DNA of 64,000 nt, taken from NCBI GenBank assembly GCA_016705235.1, contig JADIYP010000006.1:372001-436000 (forward strand). The letters are read 5' to 3'. Shown piece by piece: positions 24,609-32,406 of this stretch; position 1 is the stretch's first letter; each line of letters starts with the position of its first letter. The DNA comes from Candidatus Leptovillus affinis (GTDB lineage: Bacteria; Chloroflexota; Anaerolineae; Promineifilales; Promineifilaceae). Under the pieces are notes generated by a model. The model ran no database searches. It saw only the letters and a program-made list of their open reading frames with translations, and was not told the origin of the DNA. A program made the position numbers and the translations under genes.

Positions 24609-25586
24609 ATGACAACTACCCTCAACCAGTACCTGGATAGGTTCTCTCACCTGCATACCGATAAGAACCGCAAGACGTGGACGGCCGTTACCACCTTTCG
24701 CGCCCCACACAAACCCCTCCTGCTCCTGGCCGTGCTCGACCTCTTTGCCCAGGGCAGCATTACCACCAATCTCATCCCCCTCACCCCGGAACTAAGCGAA
24801 CTCTTTACCCTTTACTGGCACAAAGTCCGCCCGCCCAGCCAGCGCGGCAACCTCACCTATCCCTTTTATTACCTCAAAAGCGAAGGCTTCTGGCATCTCC
24901 AGCCGCGCCCCGGCCAGGAAACAGCCCTGGCCGTCTACCGCCCCAACGCCGGACTCAATGCCTTGCAAACGCTGATTCTGGGCGCGTCTTTAGATGAGGC
25001 GCTGTATGCCCTGCTTTGCACGGCCGAGGCGCGCCAACACCTGCGCGCCGCCCTCATCAACACCTACTTTGCCCCCGACCTGCATCCTGTGTTGGTGGAA
25101 CAAAGCGCCATGAACGCCGCCGCCTTTCAATACAGCCAGGAACTTTTGCAGCAGGCTAAAAGCGAAACATTTATACGGGAAACGGCCGTCGAAGATAAAC
25201 CATTCCGCGATCAAGGCTTCCGCCGGGCCATCGTCAAAGCCTACGACCACCGCTGCGCCCTGTGCGGTGTACGCATCCTCACGGCCGATGGGCATACGGC
25301 CGTGGCCGCCGCCCATATCATCCCCTGGAGCGAAAGCCACAACGACGACCCGCGCAACGGCCTGGCCCTCTGCCATCTCTGCCACTGGACCTTCGACGAA
25401 GGGTTGGTCGCCTTTACCGATACCTACAAAGTAAAAATCTCGCCCCAACTGCCCAATTCACCCAACTTACCGGGGCATTTGCTCACCTTCACCGACCGCC
25501 GCCTCATCGGTCCCGGCGAAGCATACCTCTGGCCCTTCGTGGACTCCATTCGCTGGCATCGTAAGGAACGGTTTCGCGCCCGGTAG
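24609..25586 (+). CDS. HNH endonuclease (restriction-type)
   Basis: A 325-residue protein. The N-terminal ~170 residues are of the type that precedes HNH domains in putative restriction enzymes ('FRAPHKPLLLLAVLDLFAQG', 'TYPFYYLKSEGFWHL'). Residues ~205-275 hold the HNH nuclease: zinc-type 'HRCALCG', 'AAAHIIPWSESHNDDPRNGL' and 'LCHLCHWTFDEGL' (H...N...H). It probably cleaves DNA. It is adjacent to the helicase/methylase pair but is separated from it by the RAYT unit, so membership in the same system is uncertain. The ribosome-binding site is weak. Many ACGGCCGT sites lie within it. Confidence 0.8.
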   Translation: MTTTLNQYLDRFSHLHTDKNRKTWTAVTTFRAPHKPLLLLAVLDLFAQGSITTNLIPLTPELSELFTLYWHKVRPPSQRGNLTYPFYYLKSEGFWHLQPRPGQETALAVYRPNAGLNALQTLILGASLDEALYALLCTAEARQHLRAALINTYFAPDLHPVLVEQSAMNAAAFQYSQELLQQAKSETFIRETAVEDKPFRDQGFRRAIVKAYDHRCALCGVRILTADGHTAVAAAHIIPWSESHNDDPRNGLALCHLCHWTFDEGLVAFTDTYKVKISPQLPNSPNLPGHLLTFTDRRLIGPGEAYLWPFVDSIRWHRKERFRAR

Positions 25587-25589
25587 CAT

Positions 25590-25623
25590 AGACATGACAG
25601 GTTTTCTTAAACCTGTCATGTCT
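25590..25623. repeat. Family C palindrome variant (agacatgacaggt...acctgtcatgtct)
   Basis: Same element with a compensated pair change (c to a on one arm, g to t on the other), so the stem is preserved. Reverse orientation relative to the RAYT flanks. Such covariation supports a structural or binding constraint on the hairpin. Confidence 0.85.
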
Positions 25624-25734
25624 GGCCCGGTCCATTTCACCTTATGTGTCTTCCCTCTTTGAGGGTAAACCCGAAAAAGGGGGTTAATATCCATCTGATA
25701 GCTCTCGAAAGTAAATCGAGAAAAGGAGCCTGTC

Positions 25735-26451
25735 GTGTTAAAAGTTAGAATCGTTTTTGCAGCCAGTATTGCCCTCCTCTTGCTTGCCGCCTGCGGCACA
25801 GCCACGCCGCCGGCCGCGCCGCCGCCGGTAGAAGTGCCCGTCACCGTTGAAGTGACGCGCATTGTCGAGGTACAGGCGGAAGTCACCGTCGAAGTGCCCG
25901 TAGAAGTGCCGGTCGAAGTGACGCGCATCGTCGAGGTGCAGGCGGAAGTCACCGTCGAAGTGCCGGTTGAAGTCACCCGCCTGGTAGAAGTAACAGCCAC
26001 GCCGGAACCAACACCCACGCCAGAGCCAACGGCCGTGCCCGCTCCCACCACAACCGCCGCCAATGGAAACACAAACCAGACGGCCGGTTTCTCCGACGCC
26101 AATCTGCTCGATTCCATGAACACCTTGCGCAGCAACCTGTTAGAACTGGGCGGCATGTTAGACAGCCGCATGGTCTATTGTGACGTCTGGTTGGAAAAGT
26201 TTGATCGTATTGCCGGACTGCCCACCTACGACACCACCAACGCCAACGATACCTCTAAGTGGGCGTATGGACAGTATCGCGCAGCCATCGACACCTTTAA
26301 GGCAGCAGCCAACGACATGACCCAAAATGCGCGCAACAACTGCCAGCGCGGCGGTTCCATCCCCTACCAGCAGTGGGGGATGGCGCGGCAGGGCATCAAT
26401 CAGGCCACAGACATTTTGCAGCCGGCGATCAAAGCGCTGGGCGGCGAATAA
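25735..26451 (+). CDS. Lipoprotein with VEV-rich repeat stalk
   Basis: A 238-residue exported lipoprotein with lipobox 'LLLAACG' (Cys ~19). Residues ~27-85 are a repeated Val/Glu stalk ('VEVPVEVTRIVEVQAEVTVE' and copies, ending in TPEPTPTPEPT), a linker style common in Chloroflexota lipoproteins. The C-terminal domain (~110-238) is helical, with 'NTLRSNLLELGGMLDSRMVY' and two cysteines, and is not recognised. The GTG start has AAAGGAG at good spacing. The gene copies of the stalk are near-exact ~50-nt tandem repeats, so stalk length may vary between strains. Confidence 0.7.
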   Translation: MLKVRIVFAASIALLLLAACGTATPPAAPPPVEVPVTVEVTRIVEVQAEVTVEVPVEVPVEVTRIVEVQAEVTVEVPVEVTRLVEVTATPEPTPTPEPTAVPAPTTTAANGNTNQTAGFSDANLLDSMNTLRSNLLELGGMLDSRMVYCDVWLEKFDRIAGLPTYDTTNANDTSKWAYGQYRAAIDTFKAAANDMTQNARNNCQRGGSIPYQQWGMARQGINQATDILQPAIKALGGE

Positions 26452-26462
26452 ATTAACTTAGA

Positions 26463-26496
26463 AGACCTGACAAGTTTAAGAAAACCTGTCAGGTCT
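26463..26496. repeat. Family C palindrome, last copy of the cluster
   Basis: agacctgacaagttt/aaga/aaacctgtcaggtct, one mismatch from the RAYT flanks. Rightmost of the eight family C copies, all of which lie between 19692 and 26496. Confidence 0.88.
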
Positions 26497-26536
26497 TTAT
26501 GTGCCACAAACGGCCGTTTCTGGGACAATATATCCC

Positions 26537-27790
26537 ATGAACGCCTACCTTAGCCTGCTGCGCCAGCGTCCCCAATTTCGCAACCTGTGGTTAGCTTCGG
26601 TCATCAGCTTCGCCGGTGATTGGTTCAACACCATCGCCTCTGTCATTCTGGTTAACCGTTACCTGGATTCCACAACGGCCGTAGGCCTGCTCTTTGTCGC
26701 CCGCGCCCTGCCGCCCTTCCTCCTCGGCCCCGTGGCCGGGGTCATCGCCGACCGCTTCGACCGCAAAACCGTCCTCATTGCCACCGATCTTTCCCGCGCC
26801 GGTATCGTGCTCGGTTTTCTATTCATCACCAGCGCCGAACAAGCCTGGCTCATCTACGTCCTCACCATCCTGCAATTTGCCATCTCTGCCTTTTTTGAAC
26901 CGGCCCGCGCGGCCATCCTGCCCAGCCTCGTCCAGGGCAGCGATGAAATCCTGGCCGCCAATACCCTCTCCAGCATTACCTGGTCCACCATGCTGGCCGT
27001 CGGCGCAGCCCTGGGCGGCATCGTCACCGGGCTGTTTGGCGTATCCGTCGCCATCCTCATCGACTCTGCCTCTTTCCTGCTCTCCGCCCTATTCATCTGG
27101 CGCATCGTGCGCATCCGGGCCGCCGCCCCCACCGGCAGCGAAAGCAGCGGCTTCGGCGATATGGTAGATGGCTTCCGCTATGTACGCGGCCATCCCCGCA
27201 CCGCCCTCACAGCCACCGTCAAAGCCTTCACCCAAATCGGCAGCCCCGATATTATGATCGCCGTCTACGCCGCCCACATCTTCCCCTATGGCCAGGACGG
27301 CGCGTTGTCTCTGGGCTTGCTCTACACCGCCGCCGGGGTTGGGGCGCTGCTCGGTCCCCTGCTCGCCAATCGCCTGCACGCCGGAACCATGCGCGCCCTG
27401 CAAAACAGCATCGCCGCCGCCTTTGTCATCGTTGCTTTGGGCTGGCTGCTCTTTGGCTGGGCGCCCAGCCTGCCCATCGCCCTGGTCGCCATGCTCATCC
27501 GCCATATGGGCGGCTCGATTAACTGGACCTACAGCAGCGTCATTTTGCAGCTTCGTGTGCCCGATCGTTACCTGGGGCGCGTCTTCGCCCTGGATTTCGC
27601 CCTGTTCACCTTAGCCATGTCCCTTTCCGTCTGGGTCAGCGGTCTGCTGCTCGATCATACCAGCCTCGGCCCGCGCGGATTAACCCTGCTCCTGAGCCTG
27701 GGCAGCCTCGCGCCCCTGCTCCCGTGGCTCTGGCTCACCCGCAGCGACCCCCTGCGTCGGCCAAAACCCCAAGGGTTTCATGATCGCTAA
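26537..27790 (+). CDS. MFS transporter (probable drug/proton exporter)
   Basis: A 417-residue, ~12-span major facilitator protein of the enterobactin-exporter/MFS_3 type: 'NLWLASVISFAGDWFNTIAS', 'GPVAGVIADRFDRKTVLIAT' (motif A-like, DRFDRK), 'AISAFFEPARAAILPSLV', 'GGSINWTYSSVILQLRVPDR'. It probably exports small molecules; the substrate is not predictable. ATG 26537 is preferred over the upstream GTG at 26501, which adds a non-hydrophobic leader. The last ~8 residues ('PKPQGFHDR') are encoded by the first family B repeat (aaaaccccaagggttt), so the original stop codon seems to have been replaced by repeat sequence. Confidence 0.82.
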   Translation: MNAYLSLLRQRPQFRNLWLASVISFAGDWFNTIASVILVNRYLDSTTAVGLLFVARALPPFLLGPVAGVIADRFDRKTVLIATDLSRAGIVLGFLFITSAEQAWLIYVLTILQFAISAFFEPARAAILPSLVQGSDEILAANTLSSITWSTMLAVGAALGGIVTGLFGVSVAILIDSASFLLSALFIWRIVRIRAAAPTGSESSGFGDMVDGFRYVRGHPRTALTATVKAFTQIGSPDIMIAVYAAHIFPYGQDGALSLGLLYTAAGVGALLGPLLANRLHAGTMRALQNSIAAAFVIVALGWLLFGWAPSLPIALVAMLIRHMGGSINWTYSSVILQLRVPDRYLGRVFALDFALFTLAMSLSVWVSGLLLDHTSLGPRGLTLLLSLGSLAPLLPWLWLTRSDPLRRPKPQGFHDR

Positions 27791-28233
27791 CAAACGACTT
27801 CGACCACGCAAAACCCTTGGGGTTTTCTGCCACCCAAAACCCTTGGGGTTTTCTACCGGTAAATGGTAAGCGATCAAAACCCCAAGGGTTATTGCCCAAA
27901 AAAAACCCTTGGGGTTTTCTGCCACCCAAAACCCTTGGGGTTTTCTACCGGTTAATAGTAAGCGATCAAAACCCCAAGGGTTTATTGCCACCCAAAACCC
28001 TTGGGGTTTTCTACCGGTAAATGGTAAGCGATCAAAACCCCAAGGGTTTATTGCCACCCAAAACCCTTGGGGTTTTCTACCGGTAAATAGTAAGCGATCA
28101 AAACCCCAAGGGTTTATTGCCACCCAAAACCCTTGGGGTTTATTGCCACCCAAAACCCTTGGGGTTTTCTACCGGTAAATAGTAAGCGATCAAAACCCCA
28201 AGGGTTTAAGGCCACCCAAAACCCTTGGGGTTT
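27763..28233. repeat. Family B repeat array (aaccccaagggtt / aacccttggggtt)
   Basis: About a dozen cores in alternating orientation, separated by 'ttctaccggtaaatagtaagcgatc' or 'tattgccaccc'; the main unit is ~66 bp. It fills the gap between the MFS and glycosyltransferase genes and overlaps the MFS 3' end. No unique spacers and no T-runs. Confidence 0.85.
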
Positions 28234-28252
28234 GCCCCATAAGTGAACCGTT

Positions 28253-29509
28253 ATGAAAACGAACCCCCACATCCTTCTCCCTACCATCGGCAGCGCCGGT
28301 GACGTACATCCGGTGATTGGTCTGGGGCGCGGCCTGCAAGCGCGCGGCCACCGCGTCACCCTCATCACCAGCGCCTACTTCCAACCGCTAATCGAGCAGA
28401 TGGGACTGGGCTTCCTCCCACTCGCCTCCGCCGCAGAATACCAACAAGCCATCGACGATCCCCTGCTCTGGCATCCCACCAAAGCGTTTGGCTTTGTCGC
28501 CCAACAATTTCTCCTGCCCGCCACCAGACGGTTATACGCCCTCCTACAAGAATTTGACCCGCAGCAAACCGTCGTCGTGGCCCCGTCACTCGCCTTTGGC
28601 GCGCGGCTGGCGCAGGAAAAGTTGGGCATGCCCATGATTTCAGCCCATTTGCAAGCGGCCGTATTGCGCAGCGCCTACCAACCGCCGGTCACCGGCCCGC
28701 TGTTACGCCTCGATAAGCTGCCGCTGCCGCTAAAACGCGGCTGGTTCCGCCTGGTAGATCGCGCCATCATCGACCCAATCTTGCTGCCGGAACTGAACGC
28801 CTTTCGCGCAGAATTAAACCTGCCGCCTATCCGGCGGGTGTTTCATGAATGGATGCATTCCACGCAGTTGGTGCTGGGTCTCTTCCCCGATTGGTACGCC
28901 CCCATCCAACCCGATTGGCCGCCGCATACAAAGCTGACCGGCTTTATCCATTTCGAGCGAGAAGCGGCACGGCCGTTTCCCGACCACGTGCGCGACTTTC
29001 TGGCTAACGGCCGTCCGCCCATCCTCTTTACCCCCGGTTCGGCCATGGCCCACGGGGCGCAGTTCTTCCAGGCAGCTCTGGAAGCGTGCCAACGCCTGGA
29101 CCGGCGCGGCCTCTTCGTCTCCGCCCATGCCGAACATATCCCGGCCCATTTGCCGGACAGCATTTGTTATGCCCCCTACCTGCCCTTCAGCCAGGCCCTG
29201 CCCCAGGTGGCGGCGCTGGTCTTTCATGGCGGCGTAGGCACGATGGCCCAGGGTTTGGCCGCCGGCATCCCCATGCTGGTCATGCCCATGAGCCACGACC
29301 AACCCGACAACGCCCTGCGCCTGAAGCGGTTGGGCGTGGGCGACTATCTGCTGCCGCAAAAGTTCCACGGCCGGGCTGTGGCCCATAAGTTAGAGCGGCT
29401 GCTGGGCGATACGGCCGTGGCCGACGCCTGCCGCCTGTATGCGCCGCGCCTTGATTTTGCGCAAGCCCTGGCCGATACCTGTCTGGCCATCGAAACTTTT
29501 ACCGGTTGA
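28253..29509 (+). CDS. Family 1 glycosyltransferase (UGT/MGT-like)
   Basis: A 418-residue GT-B enzyme resembling sterol, macrolide or rhamnosyl glucosyltransferases. The N-terminal acceptor domain begins 'ILLPTIGSAGDVHPVIGLGR'. The C-terminal donor domain has 'PPILFTPGSAMAHGAQFFQA', 'YLPFSQALPQVAALVFHGGV' and 'GTMAQGLAAGIPMLVMPMSH', the usual signature of UDP-sugar-binding GT1 enzymes. It is cytoplasmic and probably glycosylates a lipid or small molecule; the substrate is unknown. The reading frame is intact. It lies directly upstream of the Rph-like gene, with a family A hairpin between them. Confidence 0.85.
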   Translation: MKTNPHILLPTIGSAGDVHPVIGLGRGLQARGHRVTLITSAYFQPLIEQMGLGFLPLASAAEYQQAIDDPLLWHPTKAFGFVAQQFLLPATRRLYALLQEFDPQQTVVVAPSLAFGARLAQEKLGMPMISAHLQAAVLRSAYQPPVTGPLLRLDKLPLPLKRGWFRLVDRAIIDPILLPELNAFRAELNLPPIRRVFHEWMHSTQLVLGLFPDWYAPIQPDWPPHTKLTGFIHFEREAARPFPDHVRDFLANGRPPILFTPGSAMAHGAQFFQAALEACQRLDRRGLFVSAHAEHIPAHLPDSICYAPYLPFSQALPQVAALVFHGGVGTMAQGLAAGIPMLVMPMSHDQPDNALRLKRLGVGDYLLPQKFHGRAVAHKLERLLGDTAVADACRLYAPRLDFAQALADTCLAIETFTG

Positions 29510-29515
29510 TCTGCC

Positions 29516-29566
29516 AGACCCTAAGGGTTTGAAGTCTACCTTTTCAAGAGCAAACCCTGAGGGTCT
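29516..29566. repeat. Family A hairpin (agaccctaagggttt...aaaccctgagggtct)
   Basis: A single inverted pair with a ~20-nt loop in the 75-bp gap before the Rph-like gene; one arm has a g for t change that leaves a G:U-type pair. Confidence 0.75.
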
Positions 29567-29584
29567 ATGGAGTTCGAGGTACCC

Positions 29585-32299
29585 ATGTCCAACCAATCAC
29601 CTTACATCCTCCCATTTTCGGCCATTGGCAAAGACGACCTGCCCCTGGTCGGCGGCAAAGGGGCCAACCTGGGCGAAATGAGCCGCGCCGGGTTCCCGGT
29701 TCCCTCCGGTTTTTGCCTCACGACCACTGCTTTCCACGCCTTCCTGGCCGCCGCCAACACCGCCGACTTATTCGCCGAACTAGACAGCATCGCGCCTGGC
29801 GATCTGGAACGCGCGCGGCAGGTGGGGCAGGCGGTGCGCCAGCAGTTGGGGCAGCTCCCCGTGCCGCCAGATGTCGCCGAACGCGCCTTAATTGCCTGGC
29901 GTGCCGAAGGGGAGCAGCACGCCTACGCCGTGCGCTCCAGCGCCACCGCCGAAGACCTGCCCGACGCCTCGTTTGCCGGACAGCAAGACACCTATCTGAA
30001 TGTGCGCGGGGAGCAGGCTTTGTTAACGGCCGTGCGCGACTGCTGGGTCTCGCTCTTCACCGACCGGGCGATTTTGTACCGCATCCAGAACAACTTCGAC
30101 CACCGCCAGGTGAGTCTGTCGGTGGTGGTGCAGCGCATGGTGCTGCCGGAGGTATCCGGCATCCTGTTCACCGCCGACCCGTTAACCGGCGCGCGCCACA
30201 TCGCCTCGATTGACGCCAGCTACGGCCTGGGCGAAGCGCTGGTCGCCGGTCTGGTTTCCGCCGACCTGTACAAGGTGGACCGGCGCACCTACCGCGTGAT
30301 CGAAACAGTGATTGCCGACAAGCAGATGGCTATACGGCCGTTGCCCGGCGGCGGGACCAGCCACGAAACCCTCAGCGGACCAGAGCGCACGGCGCAGGTT
30401 TTAAACGATGGTCAGGCCATCATCCTGGCAGAGATTGGCGAACGTATTGCCCGGCATTACGGCCGTCCGCAAGACATCGAATGGGCGTTGGTTGGCGGCA
30501 AATTCTACATCCTTCAGGCCCGTCCCATCACCTCGCTCTACCCGGTCCCCGAAAGAGCCATACAGACAGCCGCCGAAACCGGCGAACTGCAAGTGATGTT
30601 TTCTTTTGCCTCTGTGCAGGGTTTTTTGGCGCCGATTACGCCGCTCGGTCAGGACACGCTGTTTTCCCTGGTTACGTATGCTGGAAAGTTGTTCGACATC
30701 GACCGGAACCTGCACACCCAACGCGCTGCCTTTCTGGGCGGCGAACGGATATGGATCAACATCACTGCGTTAATGCGCCATCCCCTGGGGCGCAAACTAT
30801 GGGTCGGGGCCTTGCCCTGGATCGACGCCGATGCCGCCAGTGTCTTGAGAATGCTGCGTGACGATCCCCGGCTCAAACCCGCGCCGGACTGGTTCAAACC
30901 AGATACGGTGCGCCGCCTGAGCCTGTTTTTTGGGCCGCTGCTGCGACAGGTTGCCGCCTTTATGCGCCAACCGGAGGCGATGGCCGCGCAAGCCCGCCAG
31001 GAGATCGAAACCCACCTGGCCGCTGTGCGCCAGAAGAACGAAGCCGCCCGCACGCTGGCCGAACGATTGGCCCTGTTTTACGGGCCAGACGGCGTCCTTT
31101 CCCAGACGTTCCCGGTACTCGGCCCATTGCTGCTGCCCCCAATTGTCAGCGGCATGATGTCACTCAATGCCGTGCGGGCGCTGACTAAAGACCTGCCTGC
31201 CAGTGCGCCAAATTACCTCATCCTCACGCGCGGCCTACCCCACAATGTAACCACAGAGATGGACCTGACGTTATGGCAAACCGCGCAAACCATCCGGCGC
31301 GATCCGGCGGCAACGGCCGTTTTCGATTCCCAGGCAGCGGCGGACCTGGCACAGTTGTATCTGGACGATGGATTACCGTTGGCGGCGCAAACGGCCGTTA
31401 CCCAATTTATGGCCCGTTATGGCATGCGCGGGTTGGGGGAGATCGACATTGGCCAGCCACGCTGGCGCGAAAACCCGGCCCACATCATGCAAGTATTGCA
31501 AAGTTACCTGCACATGGATGATCCGAACCTGGCTCCGGACGTAATTTTTGCCAGAGGCGCGGCTGAAGCGGAAGCAGCCATTGGTCCATTGACGACGGCC
31601 GTGCGCGCCACGCGCGGCGGCCGCATCAAAGCGCATCTGCTGCCCATCATGGCGCGGCGGATTCGGGCTTTGGTGGGCAGCCGGGAAGCGCCTAAATTCA
31701 TGGCCATTCGCATGATGGGCATGGCGCGGGAAGGATTATTGGCCAGTGGCCGGGAACTGGCCGCCGCCGGCATCATCAACCAGCCCGACGATCTCTTTTT
31801 CCTGACTATCGACGAACTGCACAGCCTGGCCGCCGGGGAGGCGCAGGATTGGCCGGCCGTGGTGGCCGCCCATCGCGCCAGATATGCCCGCGAAACAACG
31901 CGCAAACTCATCCCCCGCCTGCTGATGAGTGATGGGACGGCTTTTTATGAAGGAGTGGGCAAGGTTACGGCCGTTGCCGGGGATGGTCAATTGGTTGGCA
32001 GCCCGGTATCACCGGGGGTTGTTGAAGGGATTGTCCACGTGGTATTCAACCCACACACCGAACAATTAACCCCCGGCGAAATACTCGTCTGTCCGGGCAC
32101 AGACCCCGCCTGGACGCCGTTGTTCCTGGCGGCCGGCGGTCTGGTTATGGAAGTGGGCGGGCTGATGACGCATGGGTCCGTGGTGGCGCGGGAGTATGGT
32201 ATTCCGGCCGTCGTTGGCGTAAATAAAGTGACGACGCTGCTGCATTCCGGCCAACGCATTCGCGTGGATGGGAGCAACGGCGTCGTCACCATTTTGTAA
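29585..32299 (+). CDS. Rifampicin-phosphotransferase-like / PEP-synthase-family enzyme
   Basis: A 904-residue three-domain phosphotransfer enzyme. The N-terminal ATP-grasp domain has 'LPLVGGKGANLGEMSRAGFP', 'YAVRSSATAEDLPDASFAGQ', 'GILFTADPLTGARHIASIDA' and 'QDIEWALVGGKFYILQARPI'. The central domain holds 'YGMRGLGEIDIGQPRWRENP'. The C-terminal swivelling His domain has 'GGLVMEVGGLMTHGSVVARE' with the phospho-His in 'MTHGS'. The order and many blocks agree better with rifampicin phosphotransferase (Rph) than with PEP synthase, whose C-terminal PEP-binding barrel is absent. Rph uses ATP to phosphorylate rifamycins; some relatives may have other substrates. ATG 29585 is chosen to match the Rph N-terminus. 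Resistance is inferred, not shown. Confidence 0.82.
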   Translation: MSNQSPYILPFSAIGKDDLPLVGGKGANLGEMSRAGFPVPSGFCLTTTAFHAFLAAANTADLFAELDSIAPGDLERARQVGQAVRQQLGQLPVPPDVAERALIAWRAEGEQHAYAVRSSATAEDLPDASFAGQQDTYLNVRGEQALLTAVRDCWVSLFTDRAILYRIQNNFDHRQVSLSVVVQRMVLPEVSGILFTADPLTGARHIASIDASYGLGEALVAGLVSADLYKVDRRTYRVIETVIADKQMAIRPLPGGGTSHETLSGPERTAQVLNDGQAIILAEIGERIARHYGRPQDIEWALVGGKFYILQARPITSLYPVPERAIQTAAETGELQVMFSFASVQGFLAPITPLGQDTLFSLVTYAGKLFDIDRNLHTQRAAFLGGERIWINITALMRHPLGRKLWVGALPWIDADAASVLRMLRDDPRLKPAPDWFKPDTVRRLSLFFGPLLRQVAAFMRQPEAMAAQARQEIETHLAAVRQKNEAARTLAERLALFYGPDGVLSQTFPVLGPLLLPPIVSGMMSLNAVRALTKDLPASAPNYLILTRGLPHNVTTEMDLTLWQTAQTIRRDPAATAVFDSQAAADLAQLYLDDGLPLAAQTAVTQFMARYGMRGLGEIDIGQPRWRENPAHIMQVLQSYLHMDDPNLAPDVIFARGAAEAEAAIGPLTTAVRATRGGRIKAHLLPIMARRIRALVGSREAPKFMAIRMMGMAREGLLASGRELAAAGIINQPDDLFFLTIDELHSLAAGEAQDWPAVVAAHRARYARETTRKLIPRLLMSDGTAFYEGVGKVTAVAGDGQLVGSPVSPGVVEGIVHVVFNPHTEQLTPGEILVCPGTDPAWTPLFLAAGGLVMEVGGLMTHGSVVAREYGIPAVVGVNKVTTLLHSGQRIRVDGSNGVVTIL

Positions 32300-32400
32300 A
32301 GACCCCAAGGGTTTGCAAAACCCTTGGGGTCTAGGCCCATAAAGACCCCAAGGGTTTAAGCCGCAAAATTTAGCTTCTCAAAAGCAAACCCTTGGGGTCT
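32300..32400. repeat. Two family B hairpins between convergent genes
   Basis: agaccccaagggttt...aaacccttggggtct at 32300-32332 (tight hairpin) and 32343-32400 (28-nt loop). They lie between the converging Rph-like and large secreted-protein genes and may serve as a bidirectional transcript end. Confidence 0.8.
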
Positions 32401-32406
32401 AGCCCA

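Noticed and set aside
29585..32299. Phosphoenolpyruvate synthase or pyruvate phosphate dikinase
   Set aside because: The ATP-grasp and His domains fit, but the PEP/pyruvate-binding TIM barrel is missing and the domain order matches rifampicin phosphotransferase.
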